NCBI RefSeq assembly: GCF_005144885.1 | Contig: NZ_CP039690.1 | Location: 3,113,001 to 3,177,000 of the forward strand | Direction: 5' to 3' | Length of the DNA: 64,000 bases | Source of the DNA: Phreatobacter stygius | GTDB lineage: Bacteria > Pseudomonadota > Alphaproteobacteria > Rhizobiales > Phreatobacteraceae | Shown here: positions 1 to 9,753 of the stretch, in pieces | Layout: every line of letters begins with the position of its first letter | How positions within the stretch are numbered: the first letter of the stretch is position 1 | Notes under the pieces: generated by a model | Databases searched by the model: none | The model's input: only the letters and a program-made list of their open reading frames with translations | Told to the model about the DNA's origin: nothing | Made by a program: the position numbers and the translations under genes

Positions 1-1554
1 TTTGGCGATGCCTGTGTCGCGACCAGCCAGCCGCTGGCGGCGCAGGCCGGCCTCGCCATGCTGGCGCGCGGCGGCAATGCCATCGACGCGGCGGTTGCGA
101 CGGCGATCGCGCTGACCGTTGTCGAGCCGACCATGAACGGCCTCGGCAGCGACCTCTTCGCCATCGTCTGGGACGGCACGCGCCTGCATGGGCTCAATGC
201 CTCCGGGCGGGCGCCACTGCGGCTGGAGCGACGGCGTTTCGCCCATGCGGCGGCGATGCCGCTGACCGGATGGGACACCGTGATGACCCCGGGCGCGGTG
301 TCCGGCTGGCTCGCCCTGTCCCGGGCGTTCGGCCGGCTGCCTTTCGCCGATCTGCTCGAACCGGCGATCCGTTATGCCGCCGATGGTTTCCTGGTGCCCG
401 TCGTGGTCGCGCGCCATTGGCAGATGCAGGCGTCATGGTTTGACGGCCAGCCGGGCTTTGCCGACAGCTTCCTGCCCGGCGGGCGGGCGCCGCGTCCTGG
501 CGAACGGTTCCGCCATGCCGGTCTGGCGACGACCCTTGAGCGGATCGCCGCGAGCGACGGCCGCGACTTCTACGAGGGACGCCTTGCCGAGGCCATGGCC
601 GCTTTCGCCGCGGCCCATGACGCGCCGCTCGGCGCCGCCGATCTGGCCGCCCATGAGGTCGCCTGGGTCGCGCCGATCAGCCAGCGCTATCGCGGCGCGG
701 TCGTGCATGAGCCGCCGCCCAATGGCCAAGGCATCGCGGCGCTGGCAGCACTCGGCATTCTCGGCCATTTCGACCTTGCTCGGTTTGCGCCCGACGATCC
801 GGAGCGCCTGCACCTGATGATCGAGGCGACCCGCCTCGCCCTGCGCGACCTCGCCGACCATGTCGGCGACCCCCGGTCGATGACCCTGACGCCGGCCGAC
901 CTCCTGGCGCCGTCGCGTCTGGCTGAAGCGGCCGGCGCGATCGATCTCGCGCGGACCATGGATCTCGGCCATGAGACGGGCCGCGCCCAGGGCACGGTCT
1001 ATCTGGCATCGGCCGATCGCGACGGCTTGATGGCTTCCGTCATCCAATCCAACTTCCGCGGTTTCGGCTCCGGCGTGGTCGTGCCGGGTACCGGCATCGC
1101 GCTCAACAACCGGGGCTCGGGCTTTTGCCTGACACCTGGCCATCCGAACGAGGCCGGCGCCGGCAAGCGGCCGCTCAACACCATCATCCCGGGTTTCATG
1201 ACACGCCTGGCCGACGGCGCGCCGCAGGCCGCCTTCGGGGTCATGGGTGGTACCATGCAGGCGCAAGGCCATGTCCAGCTCGTCTCGCGCATGATCGATC
1301 ATGGCGAGAACCCGCAGGCAGCCATCGACGCGCCGCGCTGGCGTATCGCCGGCGACGGCACGGTCATGGTCGAGGCCGGCCTGCCGGCGGCGACCGCGAC
1401 AGCGCTGGCTGGCAAGGGCCATCGCCTGGTCGCGATGCCGGGCTGGTCGCATGAAGCCGGCGCCGCGCAGCTGATCATGCGTCTCGGCGAGGCCGGGGCA
1501 GGTTATGTCGCGGCGACCGAAAGCCGGCGCGACGGGCTGGTCGCGGCGCTCTGA
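1..1554 (+). CDS. Gamma-glutamyltransferase family protein, 5' end cut by window
   Basis: The reading frame is open from the first base, so the N-terminus lies outside the window. The visible part covers most of a gamma-glutamyltranspeptidase-family N-terminal nucleophile hydrolase. Near its start is LARGGNAIDAAVATAIALTV, typical of the family. The GTVYLAS segment places the probable autoprocessing nucleophile Thr at codon 994-996, which separates the large and small subunits; downstream are GSGVVVPGTGIALNNRG and the glycine-rich PLNTIIPGF and GVMGGTMQAQGH segments. Family members hydrolyse gamma-glutamyl compounds such as glutathione, or related amide bonds, usually in the periplasm. I cannot see the signal peptide. 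The gene ends 7 bp before the convergent LysR gene. The family is secure; the substrate is not. Confidence 0.9.
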   Translation, partial: FGDACVATSQPLAAQAGLAMLARGGNAIDAAVATAIALTVVEPTMNGLGSDLFAIVWDGTRLHGLNASGRAPLRLERRRFAHAAAMPLTGWDTVMTPGAVSGWLALSRAFGRLPFADLLEPAIRYAADGFLVPVVVARHWQMQASWFDGQPGFADSFLPGGRAPRPGERFRHAGLATTLERIAASDGRDFYEGRLAEAMAAFAAAHDAPLGAADLAAHEVAWVAPISQRYRGAVVHEPPPNGQGIAALAALGILGHFDLARFAPDDPERLHLMIEATRLALRDLADHVGDPRSMTLTPADLLAPSRLAEAAGAIDLARTMDLGHETGRAQGTVYLASADRDGLMASVIQSNFRGFGSGVVVPGTGIALNNRGSGFCLTPGHPNEAGAGKRPLNTIIPGFMTRLADGAPQAAFGVMGGTMQAQGHVQLVSRMIDHGENPQAAIDAPRWRIAGDGTVMVEAGLPAATATALAGKGHRLVAMPGWSHEAGAAQLIMRLGEAGAGYVAATESRRDGLVAAL

Positions 1555-1561
1555 CGGCCGC

Positions 1562-2467
1562 TCACATCTGCGCCACTGCGGTCGTCCGCATATGGGCGAT
1601 CAGGAATTCGGTGAACACCTTGATCTTGACCGGCAGCCGCCGCTTGTCCTGATAGGCGATATTCATGGTCAGCGGCGGCAGGTCCCAGTCGTCGAGGATG
1701 ACCTTGAGCCGGCCGGCGGCGATCTCGTCATGGACGATATAGAGCGGCTGGATCAGGATGCCGTGGCCGGCAACCGCGGCGGCCCGGATGATCTGCCCGT
1801 CATTGCTGTCGAGCACGCTGGTGATCCGCACGTGCCGGGATGACGCGCCCTTTTTCAGGTGCAGCACATAGGGGTCGTTGGCGAGGTTGTAGACCAGCAT
1901 GTCGTGGCTCGCGAGCTCGTCGGGCGCGGTTGGCGTGCCGCGCCGGGCGAGATAGTCCGGCGCGGCCGCCAGCACGCGCCGCGTCCGGCTCAGCCGGCGC
2001 ACGATGATGTTGGAATCGGGTTCGTGCTCGCGGGTCCGGATCGCGACGTCGATGCCGGCCTCGATGAAGTCGGGATACCGGTTGGCGGCGATGATCTGGA
2101 CGCCGAGTTTCGGATAAAGCGCGCGGAAGGCCGGCAGGATCGGCGCCAGATAGATCAGCGCAAACGACAGGGAACTGGTGACGCGCAGCAGGCCGGCCGG
2201 GGCCACCGCGCGTTCGTTGACAGCCTGCTCGGCATCGGCGAGCTCGGTCAGTACGCCGGTGCAGCGCTGGAAGAACTCCTGGCCGGCCTCGGTCAGCCAC
2301 AGCCGGCGGGTGTTGCGTTCGATCAGCCGCGCCGCCAGCCGGTCCTCCAGCGCGCTCAGGTGCCGGCTGGCCGCGGCATTGGACATGCCGAGGAACTCGG
2401 CGGCCTTCGACAGGCTGCCGAGTTCGGCGGTCTTGACGAAGATCTCGACCTGTTTGAGGCGGTCCAT
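1562..2467 (-). CDS. LysR family transcriptional regulator
   Basis: This 301-residue protein has a winged helix-turn-helix at residues about 1-60 (VEIFVKTAELGSLSKAAEFL, then AAASRHLSALEDRLAARLIE) and a LysR substrate-binding domain in the remainder. I chose the ATG at 2467 because the family pattern begins with MDRLKQVEIF; the frame stays open upstream but has no family similarity there. It is divergent from the Dabb/maleylacetate reductase genes, with a perfect 19-bp palindrome beginning 4 bp from its start codon, so autoregulation and control of the hydroxyquinol-type cluster are likely. LysR proteins usually bind a pathway intermediate as co-inducer; which one cannot be read from the sequence. 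Confidence 0.93.
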   Translation of the reverse strand: MDRLKQVEIFVKTAELGSLSKAAEFLGMSNAAASRHLSALEDRLAARLIERNTRRLWLTEAGQEFFQRCTGVLTELADAEQAVNERAVAPAGLLRVTSSLSFALIYLAPILPAFRALYPKLGVQIIAANRYPDFIEAGIDVAIRTREHEPDSNIIVRRLSRTRRVLAAAPDYLARRGTPTAPDELASHDMLVYNLANDPYVLHLKKGASSRHVRITSVLDSNDGQIIRAAAVAGHGILIQPLYIVHDEIAAGRLKVILDDWDLPPLTMNIAYQDKRRLPVKIKVFTEFLIAHMRTTAVAQM

Positions 2468-2470
2468 GAT

Positions 2471-2489
2471 TTTTCCATCTGATGGAAAA
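2471..2489. promoter_or_regulatory. Perfect 19-bp palindrome, probable LysR operator
   Basis: TTTTCCATCTGATGGAAAA is a perfect 9+1+9 inverted repeat. Inside it TCCATCTGATGGA fits the T-N11-A core recognised by LysR-type regulators. It lies in the short intergenic gap between the LysR gene and the divergent catabolic genes, almost touching the regulator's start codon. The symmetry is directly visible; binding by the adjacent regulator is inference. Confidence 0.6.
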
Positions 2490-2569
2490 GTATCTTTCCG
2501 ATTACACGCTTTTCTTCCATTTCCCGCAAGCCGATGCTGCACTCGGATCAACGGTCGCAGCAGGACATC

Positions 2570-2884
2570 ATGGCCAGTCCGATCAAGCATATCGTCATGT
2601 GGCGCCTGCGCGGCGAAACGCCCGAGGAGCGCGCCGCCGCCCGGCGCAAGGTGAAGGCTGCCTTCGAGGGCCTGATCGGCCTGATCGAGGGCCTCAACTG
2701 CATCGAGGTCGGCGTCGACATCAGCAATGTCGACTATGCCTGCGACGTCGTGCTGGTCTCGGAATTTGCCAATGCCGCCGATCTGGAGCGCTATGCGACC
2801 CATCCGGAACATCTGCGGGTCCGGCGCGAGCTCGGCGACCTGCGCATCGACCGGCACCAGGTCGACTACATTCCGGGTGCTTGA
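2570..2884 (+). CDS. Dabb (stress-responsive alpha/beta barrel) domain protein
   Basis: A 104-residue protein beginning IKHIVMWRLRGETPEERAAA and containing LIGLIEGLNCIEVGVDIS and LERYATHPEHLRVR, the pattern of Dabb dimeric alpha-beta barrel proteins (ferredoxin-like fold). The start at 2570 is preferred over an in-frame ATG at 2534 because AGGA at 2562-2565 is correctly spaced and homologous Dabb sequence begins there. Family members include small cyclases and accessory proteins of aromatic degradation clusters, and many have no assigned activity. As first gene of the operon divergent from the LysR gene and upstream of maleylacetate reductase, it probably acts on an aromatic or dienelactone-like intermediate; that is inference. 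Confidence 0.82.
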   Translation: MASPIKHIVMWRLRGETPEERAAARRKVKAAFEGLIGLIEGLNCIEVGVDISNVDYACDVVLVSEFANAADLERYATHPEHLRVRRELGDLRIDRHQVDYIPGA

Positions 2885-2956
2885 ACCAGAAAGACGGGCG
2901 GGCGCTGTCGCGAACCGCCCGGCAGGCAGGGGACGGAACGATCGAGGAGACGCGCC

Positions 2957-4024
2957 ATGGTTGGCTCTTTCGTCTATGGCGGTCTGCCGACCCGGGTGGT
3001 GTTCGGCAGCGGCACGCTGGCGCGATTGCCGGACGAGGTGGCGCGGCTGGAAGCGCGGCGGGTGCTGGTCCTGACCACGCCGCACCAGGCGGTCGAGGGC
3101 GAACGCGTCGTGCGCCTGCTCGGCGATCTCGCGGCCGGCGTCTATTGCGGCGCGGTCATGCACACGCCGGCCGAGGTCACCCGCGATGCCATGGAGACCT
3201 TGCAGGGCGCCGGGGCCGACTGCGTCGTGTCGCTCGGCGGCGGCTCGACCATCGGGCTCGGCAAGGCGCTGGCCCTGCGCACCGGCGTCAACCAGATCGC
3301 GGTGCCGACGACCTATGCCGGTTCCGAGATGACGCCGATCCTGGGCGAGACCAAGGACGGCCTGAAGACCACGGTCCGCACCCTCGACGTGCTGCCGGAA
3401 ACGGTCATCTACGACGTCGATCTGACCCTGTCCTTGCCGGTCGGGCTGACCGGCACCTCCGGCATCAACGCCATCGCTCATGCCGTCGAGGCCTTGTACG
3501 CGCAAGACCGCAATCCGATCGTCTCGCTGATGGCCGAGGAGGGCATCCGGGCCCTTGCCGCCGCCCTGCCGCGGATCGTCGAGCGTCCGTCCGACGCTGA
3601 GGCCCGCGCCGAGGCGCTTTATGGCGCCTGGCTCTGCGGTTCCTGTCTCGGCACGGTCGGCATGGCCCTGCACCACAAGCTCTGTCACACGCTCGGCGGC
3701 TCGTTCGACCTGCCGCATGCCGAGACCCATACGGTCGTCCTGCCGCATGCCGCCGCCTATAACAGCGCCGCCGCGCCCGAGGCTCTCGCCCGCGTCGCCA
3801 CGGCGCTCGGCGTTGCCGATGCACCCCAAGGGCTGTTCGATCTTGCCGGAAGCGTGGGCGCCAAGCGTGCCCTGAAAGATCTCGGCATGGCGGAAGCCGG
3901 CATCGAGCAAGCCGCCGATCTCGCCGTCAAGAATCCCTATTGGAACCCCCGGCCGGTCGACCGCGCGGCGATCCGGGACCTGATCGCCAGGGCCTGGGCC
4001 GGCGACCGCCCCGTGGCGGCCTGA
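2957..4024 (+). CDS. Maleylacetate reductase (iron-type alcohol dehydrogenase family)
   Basis: The 355-residue product belongs to the iron-containing alcohol dehydrogenase superfamily. The N-terminus FVYGGLPTRVVFGSGT is characteristic of maleylacetate reductases, the nucleotide loop SLGGGSTIGLGKA lies at about residues 92-104, and VPTTYAGSEMTPILGETKDG follows. The C-terminal half carries conserved His residues (HHKLCHTLGG, LPHAETH). The enzyme reduces maleylacetate to 3-oxoadipate with NAD(P)H, the step after hydroxyquinol ring cleavage. GAGGAGA lies just upstream of the ATG. The intradiol dioxygenase encoded 2.3 kb downstream would supply its substrate. Confidence in family and reaction is high. 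Confidence 0.9.
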   Translation: MVGSFVYGGLPTRVVFGSGTLARLPDEVARLEARRVLVLTTPHQAVEGERVVRLLGDLAAGVYCGAVMHTPAEVTRDAMETLQGAGADCVVSLGGGSTIGLGKALALRTGVNQIAVPTTYAGSEMTPILGETKDGLKTTVRTLDVLPETVIYDVDLTLSLPVGLTGTSGINAIAHAVEALYAQDRNPIVSLMAEEGIRALAAALPRIVERPSDAEARAEALYGAWLCGSCLGTVGMALHHKLCHTLGGSFDLPHAETHTVVLPHAAAYNSAAAPEALARVATALGVADAPQGLFDLAGSVGAKRALKDLGMAEAGIEQAADLAVKNPYWNPRPVDRAAIRDLIARAWAGDRPVAA

Positions 4025-4034
4025 GGTCGCGACG

Positions 4035-5423
4035 ATGACGCGTACCCTGATCCGTTCGGCCATCATCGTCTCGATGGATCCCGCCATCGGCGATTTCCGC
4101 CAGGGCGACATCCTGATCGACGGCACGACGATCGCGGCGGTGGCTCCGTCGATCGAGGCCGCCGATGCCGAGATCGTCGACGCCCGCGACCGCATCGTCA
4201 TTCCCGGCCTCGTCAACGCCCATATGCACACCTGGCAAACCGGCCTGCGCGGCATTGCCGCGAACTGGACGCTGCTCGAATATTTCGCCTGGGTTCATCG
4301 TGGGTTGGCGACCCGCTTCCGGCCCGACGACATCCATGTCGCGACGCTGGCCGGCGCGCTCGGCCAGATCGATGCCGGCGCGACCACCCTGGTCGACTGG
4401 TGCCACAACAATCCGACCCCGGCCCATACCGATGCCGCCGTCGACGCCTTGTTCGAGAGCGGCATCCGGGCCGCCTTTTTCCACGGCTCGCCGAAACCCG
4501 ACCCGAAGCCGGGCGAGCCGCATTTCTCCGAAGTGCCGCATCCGCGCGCCGAAATCGACCGGCTGACGAGAACCCGCTTCTCAGGGCCGGACCAGCGCGT
4601 CACGCTCGGCATGGCGATCCTCGGGCCGCATTATTCAACCCTCGAGGTTGCGCGCCGGGACCTGAAGCTTGCGCGCGACTTCGGCCTGGTCGCGTCGATG
4701 CACCAGGGCGGCGGACCCGCCAGGACGCCGGGCGGCTGGGAGACACTGCTGGACGACCAGCTGGTCGGTCCTGCGGTCAATATCGTTCACGGCAACGACC
4801 TGAGCGACACCCTGCTGGACCGGCTGGTCGACAAGGGCGTGTCATTTTCGGTGGCGCCGGAAAACGAGATGGCCCAGGGCCATGGCGTGCCGATCACCGG
4901 CCGGCTCATTCGCCGTGGCGTCGCGCCCTCGCTCGGCGTCGATATCGAAAGTGTCGTGTCGTCGGATCTGTTCACCGTCATGCGCATGGCGCTGGCGGGC
5001 CAGCGGCTGATCGACAATGCCGAAAGCCGGGCGCAGAACGGCACCATCCCGGAAACATCGACCGTCACCACCCGGCAGGCGCTCGCCTGGATCACCATTG
5101 AAGGCGCCCGGATGCTCGGCCTCGCGCACCGCATCGGGTCGCTGACACCCGGCAAGCAGGCCGATCTCGTGGTGCTCGATGCCAGCCAGCTCAACCTCTG
5201 GCCGGTACACGATCCAGTGTCCAGCGTGGTGATGCAGGCCGGCGCCCGCAATGTCGAAAGCGTCATGATCGCCGGCCGCTTCGTCAAGCGCAACGGCAAG
5301 CTGGCCTTCGGCGATACCCGAAACCTTCGCGAACGGCTGGCCGCATCCGGCAGCAGGATCCTGAGCGAGCTCGGTCTTGGCCAAGCGCAGCATGAGGATG
5401 GTCACATGAGGATGGTCACATGA
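4035..5423 (+). CDS. TRZ/ATZ-type amidohydrolase
   Basis: A 462-residue metal-dependent amidohydrolase of the cytosine deaminase/TRZ-ATZ group. The metal-binding H-x-H is His63-Met-His65 (GLVNAHMHTWQTG). Further probable ligands are His223 (SMHQGG), His252 (IVHGND) and Asp303 (GVDIES), and the C-terminus has the family's TPGKQADLVVLD segment. Relatives remove amino, alkylamino or chloro groups from heterocycles or deaminate purine-like compounds. Ten bp separate it from maleylacetate reductase. Its 3' end contains a 14-bp tandem duplication that changes the last codons and creates the present stop. The substrate is unknown; an N-containing ring compound feeding the hydroxyquinol route is possible but unproven. 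Confidence 0.87.
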   Translation: MTRTLIRSAIIVSMDPAIGDFRQGDILIDGTTIAAVAPSIEAADAEIVDARDRIVIPGLVNAHMHTWQTGLRGIAANWTLLEYFAWVHRGLATRFRPDDIHVATLAGALGQIDAGATTLVDWCHNNPTPAHTDAAVDALFESGIRAAFFHGSPKPDPKPGEPHFSEVPHPRAEIDRLTRTRFSGPDQRVTLGMAILGPHYSTLEVARRDLKLARDFGLVASMHQGGGPARTPGGWETLLDDQLVGPAVNIVHGNDLSDTLLDRLVDKGVSFSVAPENEMAQGHGVPITGRLIRRGVAPSLGVDIESVVSSDLFTVMRMALAGQRLIDNAESRAQNGTIPETSTVTTRQALAWITIEGARMLGLAHRIGSLTPGKQADLVVLDASQLNLWPVHDPVSSVVMQAGARNVESVMIAGRFVKRNGKLAFGDTRNLRERLAASGSRILSELGLGQAQHEDGHMRMVT

Positions 5424-5426
5424 GGA
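5391..5426. repeat. 14-bp tandem repeat (2.6 copies) over the amidohydrolase stop codon
   Basis: The unit CATGAGGATGGTCA occupies 5391-5404 and 5405-5418, and a partial third copy CATGAGGA follows at 5419-5426. Because 14 is not a multiple of 3, each copy is read in a different frame; the stop codon (5421-5423) is read out of the third copy, which also supplies the GAGGA ribosome-binding sequence for the next gene. Confidence 0.95.
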
Positions 5427-5433
5427 CTCGGGC

Positions 5434-6318
5434 ATGACCAGGATCGGCTTCATCGGGCTCGGCAAGCTCGGACTGCCCGTTGCCATGCGCCTCGCCAAGG
5501 CCGGCCATGACGTCATCGGCTTCGACCGGTCCGCCGACCGGCGCGGCGAGGCGGCCGGACGGGGGCTTGGCCTCGCTGGCGACGGACCGGCGGCTGTCGC
5601 CGGCGCCGCCTTCGTCTTCACCTCGCTGCCCGACGACGCCGCCTTGAAGGGCGCGCTTCTTGCCGACGCCGGCCTGGTGCAGGCGCTCGCGGGCGGAGCC
5701 ATTCTGGTCGAAACCTCGACGGTGTCGCCGGAAGCCTCGGCCAGCGTCGCCGAAGCACTCGCAGCCCGCGATGTCGGCTATCTTCGCTCGCCCGTGTCGG
5801 GCAATCCGGTGCTGGCCGAGGCCGGCACGCTGACGGCCATGGCCTCCGGCCCGCGCGCCGCCTTCGATCTCGCCGTCCCGGTTCTCGAGGCCTTCACCAA
5901 GGCGCAGGTCTATCTCGGCGAGGCCGAACAGGCGCGTTACGCCAAGCTCGCGATCAACCTGATGATCGCGGTCAGCGCGGGAATGATGGCCGACGCGCTG
6001 GTGCTGGCCGAAAAGGGCGAAGTGCCCTGGGCCGCCATGCTCGACCTGATGGCGGAGAGCGCGGTCGGCTCGCCCATGGTCAAATACAAGGTGCCGCCGC
6101 TCAAGACCCGGGACTATTCATCGACCTTTTCCTGCGGCCAGATGGCCAAGGACCTGGATCTGATCCTCGGCGCCGCCTCGGCCGCCGGCCTGTCCCTGCC
6201 TTATGGCGACCTCGCACGAGCGACCTATCGCGACCTGATCGAGAGCGGCCGAAGCGACGCCGATTTCATTGCCGCGGTCGAGCGTGCGGAAGAACGCGCC
6301 GGCCTCGGCCCGCGGTGA
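5434..6318 (+). CDS. NAD(P)-dependent beta-hydroxyacid dehydrogenase
   Basis: A 294-residue member of the 3-hydroxyisobutyrate/6-phosphogluconate dehydrogenase superfamily. The N-terminal Rossmann motif is GFIGLGKLG (residues 5-13). The substrate-binding segment RSPVSGNPV (about 118-126) and the probable catalytic Lys171 in YAKLAINLMI are present; the usual PVSGG motif reads PVSGN here. Such enzymes oxidise 2- or 3-hydroxyacids or reduce semialdehydes such as tartronate semialdehyde or imines. It sits between the amidohydrolase and the ring-cleavage dioxygenase in a tight operon, 10 bp after the amidohydrolase stop. The exact hydroxyacid is not deducible. Confidence 0.86.
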   Translation: MTRIGFIGLGKLGLPVAMRLAKAGHDVIGFDRSADRRGEAAGRGLGLAGDGPAAVAGAAFVFTSLPDDAALKGALLADAGLVQALAGGAILVETSTVSPEASASVAEALAARDVGYLRSPVSGNPVLAEAGTLTAMASGPRAAFDLAVPVLEAFTKAQVYLGEAEQARYAKLAINLMIAVSAGMMADALVLAEKGEVPWAAMLDLMAESAVGSPMVKYKVPPLKTRDYSSTFSCGQMAKDLDLILGAASAAGLSLPYGDLARATYRDLIESGRSDADFIAAVERAEERAGLGPR

Positions 6319-6336
6319 ATGTGAGGAGATGCGCCC

Positions 6337-7215
6337 ATGCTGAGCTTCAATGAGCACAACCTGTCCGAAGAGGTCGTGGCGCGCTTCGACGGCTGCGACA
6401 ATCCTCGGCTGAAGCAGATCGTCCAGGCGCTGGTCCGTCACAGCCATGCCTTCGTCAGGGAGGTCGAGCTGACCCAGGACGAATGGGCCTTCGCCATCGA
6501 TTATCTCACCCGCACCGGCCACATGTGCGACGACAAGCGCCAGGAATTCATCCTCCTGTCCGATGTCATGGGCGTGTCGATGCTGGTCGATGCGATCAAT
6601 CACCGGATGCCCGACGGCGCCACCGAGACGACCGTGCTCGGGCCGTTCTACCTCGGCGAGCATCGGGTCACGCCGCATGGCGCCGATATCGCGGCCGGAC
6701 TGGACGGCGAGCCGATGTATGTCGAGGGCAAGGTCAGCACCGCCGACGGCGCGCCGCTCGCCGGCGCGGTCATCGACATCTGGCATTCCGACGATGACGG
6801 TTTTTATGACGCCCAGAAGAGCGAGGCCGACGAAGCCTCGCTGCGCGCCCGGTTCATTTCCGACGCAGCCGGCCGCTTCCACTTCAAGTCGATCGTGCCG
6901 TCGAGCTATCCCATTCCCCATGACGGGCCGGTCGGCCAGCTCCTGGAGGCGACCAAGCGCCATCCGATGCGGCCGGCCCATGTGCATTTCCACGTCTCCG
7001 CGCCAGGTTTCGAAACCCTCGTCACCCATGTCTTCATATCGGGCGACCCGTGGCTGGAGAGCGACGCGGTCTTCGGCGTCAAGGAAAGCCTTATCGCCGC
7101 TCTGCCCGGGCGCGAAGGGCCGATTTTTCCCGACGGATCGCCGTCGCCGGATCGCTGGCGCCATCTGAAATACGATTTCGGGCTGAAAGCCGTCGGGAGG
7201 CGCGCCGTCGCCTGA
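6337..7215 (+). CDS. Intradiol ring-cleavage dioxygenase, hydroxyquinol 1,2-dioxygenase type
   Basis: The 292-residue product has the N-terminal dioxygenase dimerisation domain (about residues 15-90) followed by the intradiol catalytic domain. The non-haem Fe(III) ligands are recognisable as Tyr157 (DDGFYDAQ), Tyr191 (VPSSYPIP), His215 and His217 (RPAHVHFHV). The length, the SSYPIPHDGPVG segment and the neighbouring maleylacetate reductase favour hydroxyquinol (benzene-1,2,4-triol) over catechol as substrate, giving maleylacetate. GTGAGGAG precedes the ATG. No aromatic hydroxylase is visible in the window, so the compound funnelled into hydroxyquinol must be made elsewhere or by unrecognised enzymes here. 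Confidence 0.9.
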   Translation: MLSFNEHNLSEEVVARFDGCDNPRLKQIVQALVRHSHAFVREVELTQDEWAFAIDYLTRTGHMCDDKRQEFILLSDVMGVSMLVDAINHRMPDGATETTVLGPFYLGEHRVTPHGADIAAGLDGEPMYVEGKVSTADGAPLAGAVIDIWHSDDDGFYDAQKSEADEASLRARFISDAAGRFHFKSIVPSSYPIPHDGPVGQLLEATKRHPMRPAHVHFHVSAPGFETLVTHVFISGDPWLESDAVFGVKESLIAALPGREGPIFPDGSPSPDRWRHLKYDFGLKAVGRRAVA

Positions 7216-7268
7216 CCCATGCCGAAGACAAGAAGGGCCAAAAATGGCCATCGTCCAGGGAGGATCCG

Positions 7269-8796
<1,528 letters not shown>

Positions 8797-8804
<8 letters not shown>

Positions 8805-9753
8805 TCTCGCCTTGCCGACCGGCCTGTCCAGGCGGTTGCATGTTCGATCACCGGGCATCTGGGTGATCCTCGCCCTGTTGATCCTGGTCTTCGCGGTGAC
8901 CGCGCCGGGCTTTCTCAGCCAGCGCAACATCACCAATATCGGCCAGCAGTCGTCGATCCTGTTGATCCTGGCGCTGCCGATGACCCTGATCATCCTGACC
9001 GAAGGGCTGGACCTGTCGATGGGCGCGCTGACCGGGCTCGTCAGTATGGGCATCGCGCTGACCTCCAGCCTCGGCTATCCCGTGCCGGTGGCGATCCTGG
9101 TTGGCCTGTCCATTGGTTTCGCCGGCGGGCTGTTCAACGGCGTCCTGGTCGCCAAGCTCCAGATCCCGCCCTTTGTCGGCACGCTCGGTACGCTCGGCAT
9201 GGCCCAGGGCCTTGCCGTCGTGATGACCGATGGCCAGAGCATCGTCGATATCGCCGATGCCATTCCCGACTTCTATTCCGCCCGCGTCCTTGGCATGCCG
9301 GCGCCGGTGCTGGTCGCCGTCATCGCTTACGCGGTCACCCATTTCCTGCTCTATCGGACCCAGTTCGGCGTCGCGGTCTTTGCGCTGGGCGGCAATCGCG
9401 AGGCCTGGAAGCTCGCCGGCGGCCATGTCGATCGCTGCCTCATTGCGGTCTATGGTTTTGCCGGATTGATGGTTGGCATTGCCGGCTTCCTGTTCACCGC
9501 CCGGATGAGCGCCGGCCATCCCACCGCGTCGCTCGGCATGGAGTTCGATGCGCTGGCAGCGGTTGCTCTTGGCGGCACGTCGTTCGAGCGCGGCAACGGC
9601 TGGCTGTTCGGCACGGTGCTCGGCGTGCTCGCCATCGGGGTCTTGCGCAACGGCCTCAATCTCCTCGGCTTTGCCTCGTCCATGCAGGTCGTCAGCGTCG
9701 GTCTTCTGGTTCTGGTTGCGCTGTTCATCGACGGTTTCAGGAGGGGATCATGA
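8797..9753 (+). CDS. Sugar-type ABC transporter permease (RbsC type), first copy
   Basis: A 318-residue integral membrane protein with many hydrophobic segments and the RbsC-family patterns TEGLDLSMGALTGLVSMG, GLFNGVLVAKLQIPPFVGTL, FGVAVFALGGNREAWKLAG and AVALGGTSFERGNGWLFGTV. The ATG lies inside the 3' end of the ATPase gene (8-bp overlap), and the stop overlaps the second permease start by 4 bp, so the three are probably translationally coupled. Two different permeases imply a heterodimeric membrane channel rather than the single RbsC homodimer of E. coli. Confidence 0.92.
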
